A stretch of 64,000 bases of DNA, from positions 4,898,001-4,962,000 of the forward strand of contig NW_024037053.1 in assembly GCF_015706575.1 (NCBI RefSeq). Direction: 5' to 3'. Under the pieces are notes generated by a model. The model saw nothing but the letters and a program-made list of their open reading frames with translations. It did not search any database and had not been told where the DNA came from. The translations under genes were made by a program, and so were the position numbers. Positions 12,101 to 22,325 of the stretch are shown piece by piece (position 1 is the stretch's first letter; each line of letters starts with the position of its first letter). Origin of the DNA: Patiria miniata (taxonomy: Eukaryota; Echinodermata; Asteroidea; Valvatida; Asterinidae).

Positions 12101-14877
12101 CAAGGGGAATCTTGAAGAGAACATTGTTGCCATCTTGTCACACATGAGCAGGGTGAGTATTCATGACAATACTCAGCATCCCCCCTCCCTTTTATTCAGA
12201 AGCAAGGTTTTATGATGTTAACATGTTTTCTTTGATTTCTCTTGATACCCGTACAATTTTCAATTAAATGTTTGCTAAACTTGCTTCTGGGCTGGAACAA
12301 CATCAGTTATTCAAGCTGACTAACTTGTCAGGTGCACTGTTAAGCGACAAACAGACTTTCCAAGTATTGGGAAGTGTCTCATTGTTCATACACTTTGCAC
12401 TTATGATACCACACTTTGTGGTGTGGCAACTATCCATGAAATGTCACTTCTTGGCGCAACCAATGAAAATGTTTGTTGAGAACTTGCTTCAGTTTGGTCA
12501 TTTTTTTCTTTCATTTTTGTTCTGAATGCAGAACTTGGGTCGCACTAAGCACATGCCTAATCCTCAAGAGTTGGCACGTATGCAGGATGATCTGAGCTTC
12601 AAACAGACGGAGATGCATAAATCTGAGGCTACTGCATCCTCATTGGCTGGAGGTAATGTTGAAATTGATCAATCAATTACAGTTACTTTAATTTATTCTG
12701 CTGAAAAAAAAGCCAAGGCTTCTTCCATAGTGCACAGGCACTGTAGCTCTGAAGTCTGAAGAGTTTGGAGGTAAACCATGGGAGGATATTCTACAGAAAG
12801 CCCAAGCAATCAGGTTGAGACTCAAAACCCAATCCACATGACAGCCGGGGCGGGATTCGAACCCGGGCCATAATGGTGGAAGGCGAATAAAGTCATGTTG
12901 CACCAACCTGACTCCCCAAAGTTGAAAACACCCATTATCCCAATAAGAAAAGGTCTTCTCAGTGGAATGTTCCATGTTTTTCTCAGATGGCCTTAATTAT
13001 ACTGAATGAGGTTCATTTGGGGTCTGAGGTCATCATCCAACATCCTGTTTGTCCTGAAGACTCGTTTGGCAACCAATGAGACCGTGCATTTTCCAGCTCT
13101 GCGCCACGTCTCTGGAACTCCTTACCAGATGAGTTAAGGGCAATACAGGACTTATCTTTCTCCACATGCCACCTCAAAACCCACCTCTTTAATCATGATA
13201 ATCTTTACTTTCACACACACTGACTTTTCACTGACCAGCGCCTTTGAATGACTATGATTTTCGCCTTACATGTTGTGTGCCTTACAAATTGTTATTATTT
13301 TTTTTCTTATATTCCAGAGAGTGCTCGTCTTCAGATGGACCTTCAGAAGGTTGAGCAGTTGGAGTCCAAGATCACTACAGAGTTGGAGACCTTGAAAGCA
13401 AAGATCAGCACTATGAATCAAGAATTGGAAGACTACTCAGATCTGAACAAACTACGAGGGGAATCGGACAAGAGAAAGCAGGTGCGATTGAATGGATGTT
13501 TGAATAGGTCTCGCTCAAGTGACGTCATTTCCTACAGACCATCCACGTGCATTGGCATTTTGAGTGTCAACTTGCATAAAGCGCATCGGCTGCATCGTAT
13601 TTTGAACACATTTTGAGCAACAAGCACACGTGTTTGGAGCATTTCAACACTGCGCAATACGTGCTTGATTACGTAAAATACGCAGTTGCAGTTCTCCTAC
13701 AGAGATGGCCGTCATTGGACGAGCCCCATAACACAAAGTGAAAATTTAGATTGCAAGTAAACCACAACTTAACAGAAATGAACAATAACAAAAGAATGCC
13801 TTTATCAAATTTAATTTGAATAACTTGTTGCTAGAGTTGTGTCTTGATGACTGTAGATGGACTTGTGATGACTTATGAGGACTGACAACACATAAGACTA
13901 TATTCGTGTTTAGTGCCCCGAAGAGTTCTTTCGCTCAAAATTAGAAAATTGGAAATGGAGCATTTCATTAAACTTACTGCATTTCATTAAACTTGCACTC
14001 AAATTCTTTCCCTTCCTTGTTTAATAGAAGTTGCAAGAAGAAAAAGTGACACTTACTACCAGGAGAGACACTTTCAAAAAAGGTGAGGCTACAAATAGCG
14101 CCCTCTATGAATCATGCATAGAGTCCATTAGAGCTTGATGCCTGGTTTTTGTTTAGCAAACCTCATTATCCACCCGATGGATAATTAACAAGTTAGTCTC
14201 ATTAGTGTCGGACTTTTAAACATTTGACACATTGTGCACAAGGTTGAATTCAATCAATTCTTTATATGCACATGTAATCTTATGTTTTAATTGACTTTAT
14301 TGGGTTTGTTCTTGATGACCTGAGTTTCTTGTTTTTGAATTTTCTGTAACACTCAGCTGTGCAAGAGCTTTCCGCTCACTACGAAGCAACAAAAACTCAA
14401 CTGAATGAGAACGAGACGTACGCCCAGCTTGGGAACTTGGAACGGAAGTGGCAGCATCATGAGCAGAACAACTTCGTCATGAAAGAATGTATCCTTTTTG
14501 ACAAAGTCATTTGGTTTTGTTGTGCTGTTTGTTTGTTGGATGTATATAAACTTAGTGATGTTTTTGTAATTACTGTGCATTGAAAGTAAAGGTATTTGCT
14601 AACAATCTTAAATGTGAATTTAATGCAGAATAATTGACAATTTTCCAATCAAAGAATATATATAAAATAGATAAAAATTACCCTGGAAGTTAAACCATAT
14701 ACAAATTAATGATATATCTTGTGGGTTATGCTTCCTTGACCATTTTGTAATTTGTCAGTTATCGCGGCTAAGAGCATGGAAAGTGACTACCGCCCTCTAG
14801 TGGCAGCTGTTAAGACCCAGATCAACGAGTACAACAAGTTGGTGCAGGAAAGTCTCGCGCGTGGAGTTCAACGTTAA
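6087..14877 (+). CDS. IFT74: IFT74, intraflagellar transport protein 74 (complete)
   Basis: Coding exons: 6112-6113 (AT of the start codon), 7105-7219, 7466-7520, 7731-7808, 7907-8054, 8363-8423, 8630-8689, 9061-9122, 9894-9972, 10146-10268, 10632-10816, 11318-11397, 11541-11594, 11929-11969, 12096-12152, 12532-12652, 13318-13481, 14028-14082, 14357-14488, 14759-14877. They total 1,791 bases, exactly 597 codons, for 596 residues (human about 600). The N-terminus is a basic Gly/Arg/Pro-rich tail, known in IFT74 to bind tubulin tails; after [20 protein letters not shown] comes a continuous coiled coil with [36 protein letters not shown] and [14 protein letters not shown], all IFT74 hallmarks. 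IFT74 pairs with IFT81 in the IFT-B core and carries tubulin into cilia. The 5' end is the only weak part: the start codon is inferred to be split by intron 1. Confidence 0.93.
6241..6254. repeat. G14 homopolymer
   Basis: An uninterrupted run of G in IFT74 intron 1, preceded by the words GGGGCGGATCCAGGAATTTT. Similar G or C tracts occur at 2043-2059, 2200-2212, 36496-36511 and 63282-63293. No function is evident. Confidence 0.8.
6460..6623. repeat. Near-perfect hairpin, 75-base arms
   Basis: The left arm 6460-6534 begins GGGAATAAATGTGTGCTTCG and ends GATAATTACCC; the right arm 6548-6623 is its reverse complement with few mismatches, around a 13-base spacer. This is a foldback or palindromic MITE in IFT74 intron 1. 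The outer edge GGGAATAAA is shared with the element that starts at 43043. Confidence 0.85.
6624..7092. mobile_element. MITE family B, copy 1 (ends 12 bp before an IFT74 exon)
   Basis: The left edge ATTCATAAATACC is inverted at the right edge as GGTATTTATGAATAA. The interior shares TTCGTTCAA, CAAGTTCACTTCATG-like and GGGCTCTCGACCAATAGGAA words with the copy at 43041-43425. The right edge stops about 12 bases before the AG acceptor of the first long IFT74 exon (7105). No transposase is seen. Confidence 0.65.
11244..11282 (+). ncRNA. Hammerhead-like hairpin, copy 1
   Basis: Three stems can be drawn: GCCT 11244-11247 with AGGC 11279-11282; GATCTT 11256-11261 with AAGATC 11265-11270 around loop GAT; and a two-base AC/GT step in AAACGTC. 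CTGAAGA at 11248-11254 matches the hammerhead CUGANGA box. The other core box reads CAAAC where GAAAC is expected, and an extra A follows the CUGANGA box, so activity is unlikely. It sits in an IFT74 intron just before the exon at 11318. A second copy lies at 35233-35271. Confidence 0.4.
12775..12925 (-). mobile_element. tRNA-derived SINE-like relic
   Basis: On the minus strand the sequence reads GGGTTCGAATCCCGCC, a pol III B-box context, downstream of a GGTTGGTGCAACATGAC-like stretch. The cloverleaf is not intact, so it is read as a SINE or tRNA pseudogene and not a tRNA gene. It lies in IFT74 intron sequence next to a LINE relic. Confidence 0.5.
13083..13212 (+). pseudogene. LINE reverse transcriptase C-terminal relic
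   Basis: One frame reads [20 protein letters not shown] and then [13 protein letters not shown], the typical C-terminal end of CR1/L2/Jockey-type LINE ORF2 proteins (APRLWNSLP followed by a spaced FK..LKTYLF-like motif). An in-frame TGA sits just before DRAF and nothing upstream continues the ORF, so this is a 5'-truncated, decayed insertion in an IFT74 intron. Confidence 0.75.
13741..13910. repeat. CAAGTC-arm dispersed repeat, degenerate copy
   Basis: The core 13777-13830 contains GAACAATAACAAAAGAATGC and a TTTAATTTGAATAACTTGTT stretch. The left side has AAGTAAACCACAACTT and the right side GGACTTGTGATGACTTATGA, that is, opposite-strand versions of the same minisatellite word. It belongs to the family at 39061, 47795, 51905 and 61675. 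Confidence 0.6.
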
Positions 14878-16535
14878 CGGTGTCCCCTAAAGGCCACGAT
14901 ACAGAAGATGCATCACAAACACCTTGTGAAATAATCACCTTGATATTTATATTATTTTTATGTTCCCTATTGACCACCTTAGTATTCAGTTAAAAAATTA
15001 AAGATTCAAAGAGTGATTTTGGATCTGTATTTAAAATAACATCAAAATGAATAGAAATATAATCAAAAGAGTTTTATCTTTTATTGGTTGCAAGTACATG
15101 TTAACATATATGGCAGTAAGCTTCATAGTCGCTCACATTATAATGTTGGAACTCAGAGCACATTGACTATGTGAAAGCAATATGCACATTATCATTAATG
15201 TACGTAGTGCACTCTAAATACTGAGGATGATTTATAAGTCCAATAAATGAGGCTAACGAGGAATTCCCCCCTGACAATCATACGCTCTGATAACTTTCAC
15301 ATGTTCGAAAGGTTAGCATGGCGAAATGTCTAATTCTGTACGATTAATTTGATGTGTCACTCAGTAGCACATGGCTTTTGTTGTACAGTCCATTCAAGTC
15401 ATGTTTTTGCTTTACAGATAATGATGTACATACTATTCATATTGTAAATGTGTGTTTATAAAAACAAGATAATCTTGATTTCTGTTGGCCATTGTCAGTG
15501 GATTTACGGATGAAAATACTTTGGTCAGATGAATGGCCAGACATTGTTTCCTTGACGAATATGTTAGATGTAAACATTGGCCCTTTTTTTGCATTCTTTG
15601 AAAACAAATGTGCATTAACATATTCTGTTTTGTAGGCAATTTGTACACGTGTACCAAAACACGGTTATGTATAAATCTGATGTAAGATTTCTTTAATTTG
15701 TGGGTTTAGATTTAAATTTTAACATACAGCGACAAAAGAAAGACATTCTGTGAGATTTAGTAGTGTGTGAATAAATATAAAAAAGATATTGAATATGCTT
15801 TCAGAATTTGTCATTTAGATCTGTTTTAAATGTCTACAGCAAGTGGCAATTTATTTTACAGTAATCAACTCTGATCTGTTTATAATGCATTTTTGATTGA
15901 TAGTCGAATCCTAATGTTGTATAATATTCTTTATCCCTTGCCCTACTTCCGGCCCCGACATGCTAGCTTCTCTAATCCTTATATTTTTGAAGTCGGCAAG
16001 TAATGAACCTAGATCTTGTATTCAGACAGACACGCAGGTGTATGCTAGATGTTTTCCCGTACTTCACCTTGTGTCAACACATTCCGATATTACCGCTCGC
16101 TTACCCCCAGAATGGCTTAGAACGCAGTTCCAATTTCAACTGCTTTTGTTAGCCGAGACTGCGAGACAGGCTGTACGGGGAGATTGTTAGAAATTTCAGG
16201 CGCACTGCCGGCCTGCCGGCTCGGTAAAGAAAACATAACTCGTTCGTTCGACGATTTAAGCAGCTGCATTGACGTCTAGGGTACCATGAACCTAACATTT
16301 TGCTTTGAAGTCGTGCCTGAAAACATTTGTTTGTGTCATTTTAAAAGGTCATATACCGTAAGAGAATGCATTAGAATTCCATGATGCTCATGATGGCAAT
16401 TTCACGTGTGACTTGCTCTGTAGTTTATCATTTATCGAGAGCAAGTCAGAAAATGACAAACATTGATGTTCGGACACTAGTCATTTCTCACTGGTAGGTA
16501 TGTTAATGCAAATGCGCATATTTTCCACTGAATTA
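14878..16535. other. IFT74 3' region and spacer
   Basis: AT-rich non-coding sequence. No open frame here resembles a known protein. Apart from possible poly(A) signals I see nothing definite. Confidence 0.5.
14997..15002 (+). promoter_or_regulatory. Possible IFT74 polyadenylation signal (ATTAAA)
   Basis: The common variant ATTAAA lies 120 bases after the IFT74 stop. An alternative AATAAA is at 15242-15247. Which is used is unknown. Confidence 0.35.
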
Positions 16536-16850
16536 AAGGCTGAGTACATCATTGCTCATTTGTGCATTTTTTTGGTCGTTTGAAGCAGCACAAGTGCTCA
16601 AAATATAAAGACGGGTGCTGAACAACTATATAATCTGACGAAGTTTTAGCTCTAGGAATACTGTCAATTGGCGAAAACCAGCCACCGCAACATTCCGAGA
16701 AAAACAGTATTCTATATAGGATCTCGGTTTCAATTGAAAAGTTACCAAGTCACGTTTTGAATTGTGCCCGAAATCAGAGTCCTGGATGTGGAAAGAATTA
16801 ATAGTTACTTTTTTGATAGCTGCAAATTATCTACTCTACCTGAAAAAAAT
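16536..16850. mobile_element. Dispersed repeat family C, copy 1
   Basis: Shared with 57788-58305 in the same order: GTACATCATTG, CAAGTGCTCAAA, GACGGGTGCTGAACAACTA, GAAGTTT..AGCTC, GTCA(C/T)GTTTTGAATTG and finally TTTTTTGATAGCTGCAAAT. The 57.8 kb copy has about 250 extra bases before the last word, so one copy has an internal insertion or deletion. No coding potential is seen. Confidence 0.6.
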
Positions 16851-16859
16851 ACTAGAACA

Positions 16860-18640
16860 TTTGACTGTTTATTCGGGAAATTCATGTATGCTAATTTTTA
16901 CATTCCGTGATGATCAAATTTCAGTTATGTCCAAGGATTTGCCTTTTGTGATTTGGTTTTCCGTGGCGAGATAAGCTTTTACATACAACCATTAGAATCA
17001 GTGCAAATACCATATGTCAAAGCAGGAGACTCTCGTCTTACTTTGATTTAAGAAGAAATGCTGGCAATAAATCCTTGGTGCAAGTACTAAATAGCGAGTA
17101 CTTTGGAATGAGTTGGGGGTCAGTGAAAGTTATTCTTTCTTACTTAGGCCTAATGACAACAAATAGGGTCAATATACATGTAATTGTCTAAAAAAAAAAT
17201 GTACAAAAATGTACTTTGGATGAAATGAAATACCCACCAAAAAAAAAAAGGCCGAGTAACGAGCCAAAAGATCATTTCATTATTTAACATTTGCTGAATC
17301 TTGTGTTTCATGTCATCGCATTGAATTACACTTTTCAAGCTTTGCCGAACTTTATACCGAGTGTCAAATTTCCTTATTTCCATATTTCTTTTCAAAGGAA
17401 GTGACAATATCTATGATAAAAGCGATACCATCTTCCTTATGACACCCCTCCCTTCCCACCTGTTTCCTCCTCAAAGTTCCTCCGGGTTACTAACCAACAT
17501 CATCATTCATAACTCATCATTAGACAGGTCCTCCCCGTTAAGATGCAAGCTGAGATGGTCTCTGGGGTCCATATCTATTTCATCTTGAATTATAAATCGA
17601 TATCGGCCTTGTCTGGGGCTATTAAGAAACAGGAATACAGTCGTTATCGGGGTCGAGTTTGACCATCGCGCTGATGCTGCATATTAAGTGGCCATTTAGG
17701 CCCGAGTCAACCAGCGGCTATTTTTGTCCCGCGTGCACGCTAATGAATTTATGTGATGTGAAAACTCAGTAACTGATGTGCTATCTTAAGTCGTATTTGC
17801 AATTTTATCTACTTTTTTGAAGGTCATCGTAGCTCCTAATTTCCATTTCGTGTAAATTATTTCCATTTACAATTAAATTTCGTTTGGTTTTGGCCTATTT
17901 GGTTGTCATTTCAAATTGTAGACGATGACGTCACATCCGTCAGCCCAATTTACGGCGTAGAGAACCTATGTCCATTTGAAAATGTTACGACTAATTCCTT
18001 CAAACAAATTCACCCATTTAATCAGGCAAACTCATAGTTTTATGATTATCAAAAAATCACAATCTTACCGCAGTTTTTTTTCAATTACTTTGCCTGATAT
18101 CCGATTCCAACTAAATCCTTCAACACGTACACAACATGTATTTGAAAAGTGTGTTCAATCATTGGTCAAAGTACACAAATTAACGAAATGAGGTTCGTGA
18201 AAGTATAGTAGTCAAGGATTGTAGTCTGAGAATTCTTCCTTCAGAAGGTCACCCTATATAGCTCGACCTCAAACCCTTCTGAGATTGAAGTGCCGTTTTT
18301 GGTTACAAGCAGACAGCAGTAGTCCTCATAGCGTAGTAGGCCTACTAATGAAATAGTTACTGGCTGATGAACATCTGCCTAAATTAGGCATAAGCTGCAA
18401 TTAAAAGGGAAAGATAGGAGTTTTTGGTGGTTCATAATTATGGTGTATAATATTAATAATGTAAAGTTCAATTAAAAACTCGGCCCATGAGTCTGGACAC
18501 GTGCACGCAGCTGTGAAGTGCACCCGCAGGTGCATGGAAGAATTACATGCAATGCATTATTTATCATTGCGCCAAAAAGTGAAGTTGTGTTGCTGAAGAA
18601 CCTCGTGACATTAACACAAGCCAATGCCTAGAAAACATTG
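16860..18640. other. Intergenic, with a high-complexity block at 17397-17780
   Basis: No gene is recognised. The block 17397-17780 differs from its AT-rich neighbours: it is balanced in base content, free of simple repeats and rich in short transcription-factor-like words (CACCTG, ATCGATATCGG, TCATCATTAG). It could be a conserved cis-regulatory element, but only comparison with related genomes could show that. Confidence 0.3.
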
Positions 18641-18743
18641 ACAGGTGGTACCACGCTCGCGTGCACGTATAGACGCGCACTCGACGCTCCGTCGACCAAT
18701 AGGGTTACCGTAATGCGCGCCTACCTCCAATAATGACGCGCGG

Positions 18744-18751
18744 TTTATAAG
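18744..18751 (+). promoter_or_regulatory. TATA-like box with upstream CCAAT words
   Basis: TTTATAAG sits in a locally GC-rich and CpG-rich stretch (18630-18760) with CCAAT-type words at about 18695 and 18727, a classical core promoter layout. Transcription would start near 18775 and read rightward. The next plus-strand gene is the receptor at 22326, so this may be its promoter with a 5' UTR intron, but no transcript supports it. Confidence 0.35.
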
Positions 18752-18779
18752 TTGCTGCTGTTAATGTTGCGCTTTTGCT

Positions 18780-21228
18780 GGTTCGGTGTTGCTGTTGCTA
18801 CTTCTTTCCACGCTGCTGTCACAGAATCAAAGAATCTCGGTGGAGGGAAAATGGAAAGCACTTTCCGTTTTACCAGAATTTGGCCTCGAAGCGAACATGT
18901 TTAGGCCTAATCTCACATCCGTAAATCATTGCGTTGCCGAGTAATTTCCCCTGCAGTTTCCAGCCCTCACAGATGTAAAAGGTAAAGGCCTACGTTGGTT
19001 ATTTGCATTCAATTATTGTTACAACAGCCTTTCAGAAAAAGGGACGTGCAGCAGAAGTCTGCCGTAGAATCAATTATAGGAAAGTGCCACTCCGATTTTT
19101 TTCTTGTGCATTTCACCCTCGTCATGTTTGCAGTAGGCCTTTTCTCATTAGTTTACACATTCTGCCTCCATGTCGAGTTCATGAGGTTGTTTTAGTCTTT
19201 CTTTAGATGACAGGGATTGGCGGCCTGTTTCTAGCCTAGTTTTCAGCCGAGGTTTCTTATACAGTTCTGAGCCAAGGTTTCAATCCAATCTGCTCCTAGC
19301 CACTCGGCAGGTGTGCGTGTCCAACTCGGCCGTCTTTTCCTCTAATTTGTGCCGACACTTTCTAAAGAACCATTGATTACCTTTCTCTTTTTCGTGCGAA
19401 CGTGACATCAAAATGACACATCTCATTGAAGGGAGATGCTGTGAAATCGATTTGTTTCGTCGTTCTCCAAATTAGTGAATTGTCTTGGTAAAGGTCTTGT
19501 ATTGTCAAGATTCATAGACCCACTACAATTTTTATTCTTAAATAAATTCTCGTCTGTAAAGAGTTCAGTTTCCCTACCAAAGATTTCGATTTGCTGTAAA
19601 ATGTTGACACATGGTAGATTGAAGAATAGTTTTTATCTTGACATATTTTGATTTAAAAAAAAAAGAAGGCCTATAAACATGCCAAAATTAGTCGTGCAGG
19701 TTGCCATGATCCGCGAATGATTTTCAGGACAAATTTTTGCAGAGGAAAAAAGGCCGAACAGAAGATGACAATCGAGCTGCTGCTATAGGTACAATGCTTT
19801 GGTCAGATTTGGACATTGAAAACTTAACCAGCAGAAAAGTCTTGCCGAAATATATCATTCTTACAGTCAAACAGTAGTGTACTTTTAAAGGTGTTCTGCA
19901 ACTGCTTGCATTAAGGCACCGCGTGCATTGCGATTTTAATCATTTACGATTACTGCAGGTAGTTCTACTTGGTAGCTGGCCTGAAGCTCCGTTTCGCTGT
20001 TCTTTGGAGGACTGCTTTGAGTAGTCATCGACTCTCAGGAAAGACGAAGTGAAGTAGACATTTGATCTGGTTCAAAACAGAAGGTTTGGCAGCAATTGGA
20101 ATTGCTAATGTGTCTCGAATACACATCGTCATGAATGTATTGGACTAGTTTCCGTTCTGTGCATTGCGGGGCTTCTATTATGAGTCAACAACACGATGTG
20201 ATGCAGCTGCCTTAAGCGTATTTCGTGATGATGTTCATAATTAACAAAACCAGAATTATGTTTGATCAACCCACTTCATTTTGACTTTTTAAATAAACTT
20301 ATTTGTTTGTGTGAGTGATACACAAACCTGTTCACCTGTGATTCCTGCATAGACCATAATAACTATGCTTATTTGACTTGGTTACAATTAGCCTATACGC
20401 ACCAAAATTGAGAAATTTTGCATTCCCCTCATGCGTGAATGTGTTCATACCAAGTCCTGATACCTGAAATTAAATTCTCGTGGAACATTCATGTACCGAC
20501 GTCGTGGTTCGTGTCGTGGGTTAAATAAAACCCTCTTCACTTTTTGACATAACCCAGACCTATTTTAAGTGCAGTTTATACATGATTTAGGTAGATCATT
20601 TAACGGGGGTTATTTTTTTGCCTGGAAGCAACACGACCGTTTAATTAGTGGAGCCAGGCAGCCAGCCTACATCCGTCATTATGTCATCTTCCTGACCCAC
20701 TTAGCGCTTGACATCGGCTTAACTCGTCAAAAATAGTCAGATTCGTTACGTTAGTTGTCGAAACAAAATTATATACGAACGATGCTCATAAACATTTTGC
20801 AAAATTCATCATCCACAATTACATGGATCTCAATTTCTTACAACTACAAAGAAAAAAGAAAGAAAGCACGTCAGCAATTTGAGTTATTGTATTATTTTGT
20901 AAATTGAATGCGGTAGGGAGTTTTGGCGCCATTTATGAAATGCGTTATACATCACGCACCATAGCTGCCGGCAGTGAACCAATTGATGACGCCATAGAAT
21001 CCTGCATATCTCTTTGCTGTCTTAAATGACGCTGTTTGAGCTGCATGAGTAATTCCACATAAATACACTCTTGTGATTACTCCCAGATTGTCAGTGTTTA
21101 TGGTGACCTTTACCGAATTTCCCAGAAACAAGACTTAGTTTCCATACGAACATTGCCCTTTAAAAGTCATTTTGTCGTTGTTGTACAGGCCAAAATGTGT
21201 TTACAATGATTCCTCTGTCAGATTTTAC
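18780..21228. other. Intergenic, no gene seen
   Basis: AT-rich sequence with scattered short open frames none of which I recognise. It may contain 5' UTR exons of the downstream receptor gene if the 18.74 kb TATA is real. Confidence 0.4.
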
Positions 21229-21750
21229 TTAAAGGGAATATACATCATTTGCTTTTGCTGTAATTTTCAGAAATGGATGGAATTGGGGGGTTGGAAATAT
21301 AAAGCAAATATAGTTACACTGACTTTTTGGAGGTTTGGGTTCGAAAATGCTATAAAAACCAAGAAAAACGATCATTTTCCTGTAGTCTGGTCCCCTGACT
21401 CCATATAAGAAGAAACAGAGCAGTTTACATATATTGGGGAATTGTAAGGTCAGGGAACCAGTCTAGCTGGCTCGTACCCGTTCATAGGTTTGTAATCGAT
21501 TGCAAACAAGTGCAATGGTCAATTGGGGCCAGTATTTGAAAAAAAAGCCAGTTGTTTCCAACGCTGATCGGCCGATCAGCGTTGGAAATTGATACAAAAA
21601 TACCACTTTTCTTGAAAATGACAGTATACCAGGTGCCATAATTTTACAGGATGCTTTAGACTGTCATTTACCAACATCCTATTAAGGTATTTCGCAAAAA
21701 CTTGGTAGTTTTATTTTTCGATGTTTGCAAATGTTGTATATTCCCTTTAA
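21229..21750. mobile_element. TTAA-flanked MITE with central palindrome
   Basis: Both ends are bounded by TTAA. The left terminus reads AGGGAATATACATCATTTGC and the right terminus is GCAAATGTTGTATATTCCCT, one mismatch from its reverse complement. TTAA targets are typical of piggyBac-type transposases. About 520 bp long with no ORF, so non-autonomous. A perfect 34-base palindrome lies inside at 21555-21588. Confidence 0.8.
21555..21588. repeat. Perfect 34-bp palindrome
   Basis: The left half TTTCCAACGCTGATCGG is followed without spacer by its exact reverse complement. It lies inside the TTAA-flanked MITE and may be the internal foldback of that family or a protein binding site. Confidence 0.9.
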
Positions 21751-22325
21751 TCGTTATACTTCGGATGACAAATGTTTTTTCCCCAACTATTTTCATTTTA
21801 ATTAATGGACTGGGATGATTTAACTTGAACGATTCCAACCTGCCTCGTTAAAGAAACGACTAGGAACAGCCGTCGGACTGGAGGCAAAATCGGTCATGCA
21901 GCTGAAAGCTTGATGCTTGCGCCGCGCCTTCGCATAGAGTTTGCCTCATCTATGTGAATGAGCGGACATCGGTGGAAATGAACCTTGGGTAAGCTGCCTT
22001 AGTGCGCTAATGACGAGTCTTCAGTTAAGCATCATCCAAAGAACTTTAAACGCAAGACCAGATTTCCGTACGTCTTACCATAGTGCGGTGACACTAAGGA
22101 TCAAAGTGGTATAGTTGTATACCAAAATCTGATATCTTCATGGTTTACTTTAAAAGCGGAGCTCTAATAGATGGATGTTTTGGAAAGTGGATCACAATCT
22201 TCGCCGCTGTTGAATAATGTAAAACGCGTCTCATCGGACAAATTGTGGCCGGGTGAAGGAGCTTCAATTTGATTAGAGGTCGGTTTTGGTGTGAAAAACG
22301 AATTACTTGCTACGGGTTTATCGAA

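Noticed and set aside
12850..12925. tRNA gene on the minus strand
   Set aside because: The B box is good but no complete cloverleaf or acceptor stem can be formed; read as SINE-derived. The same applies to 42935-43020, 60830-60902 and 62545-62612.
15960..16190. 76-codon open frame downstream of IFT74
   Set aside because: No motif, no splice partners and ordinary non-coding composition.
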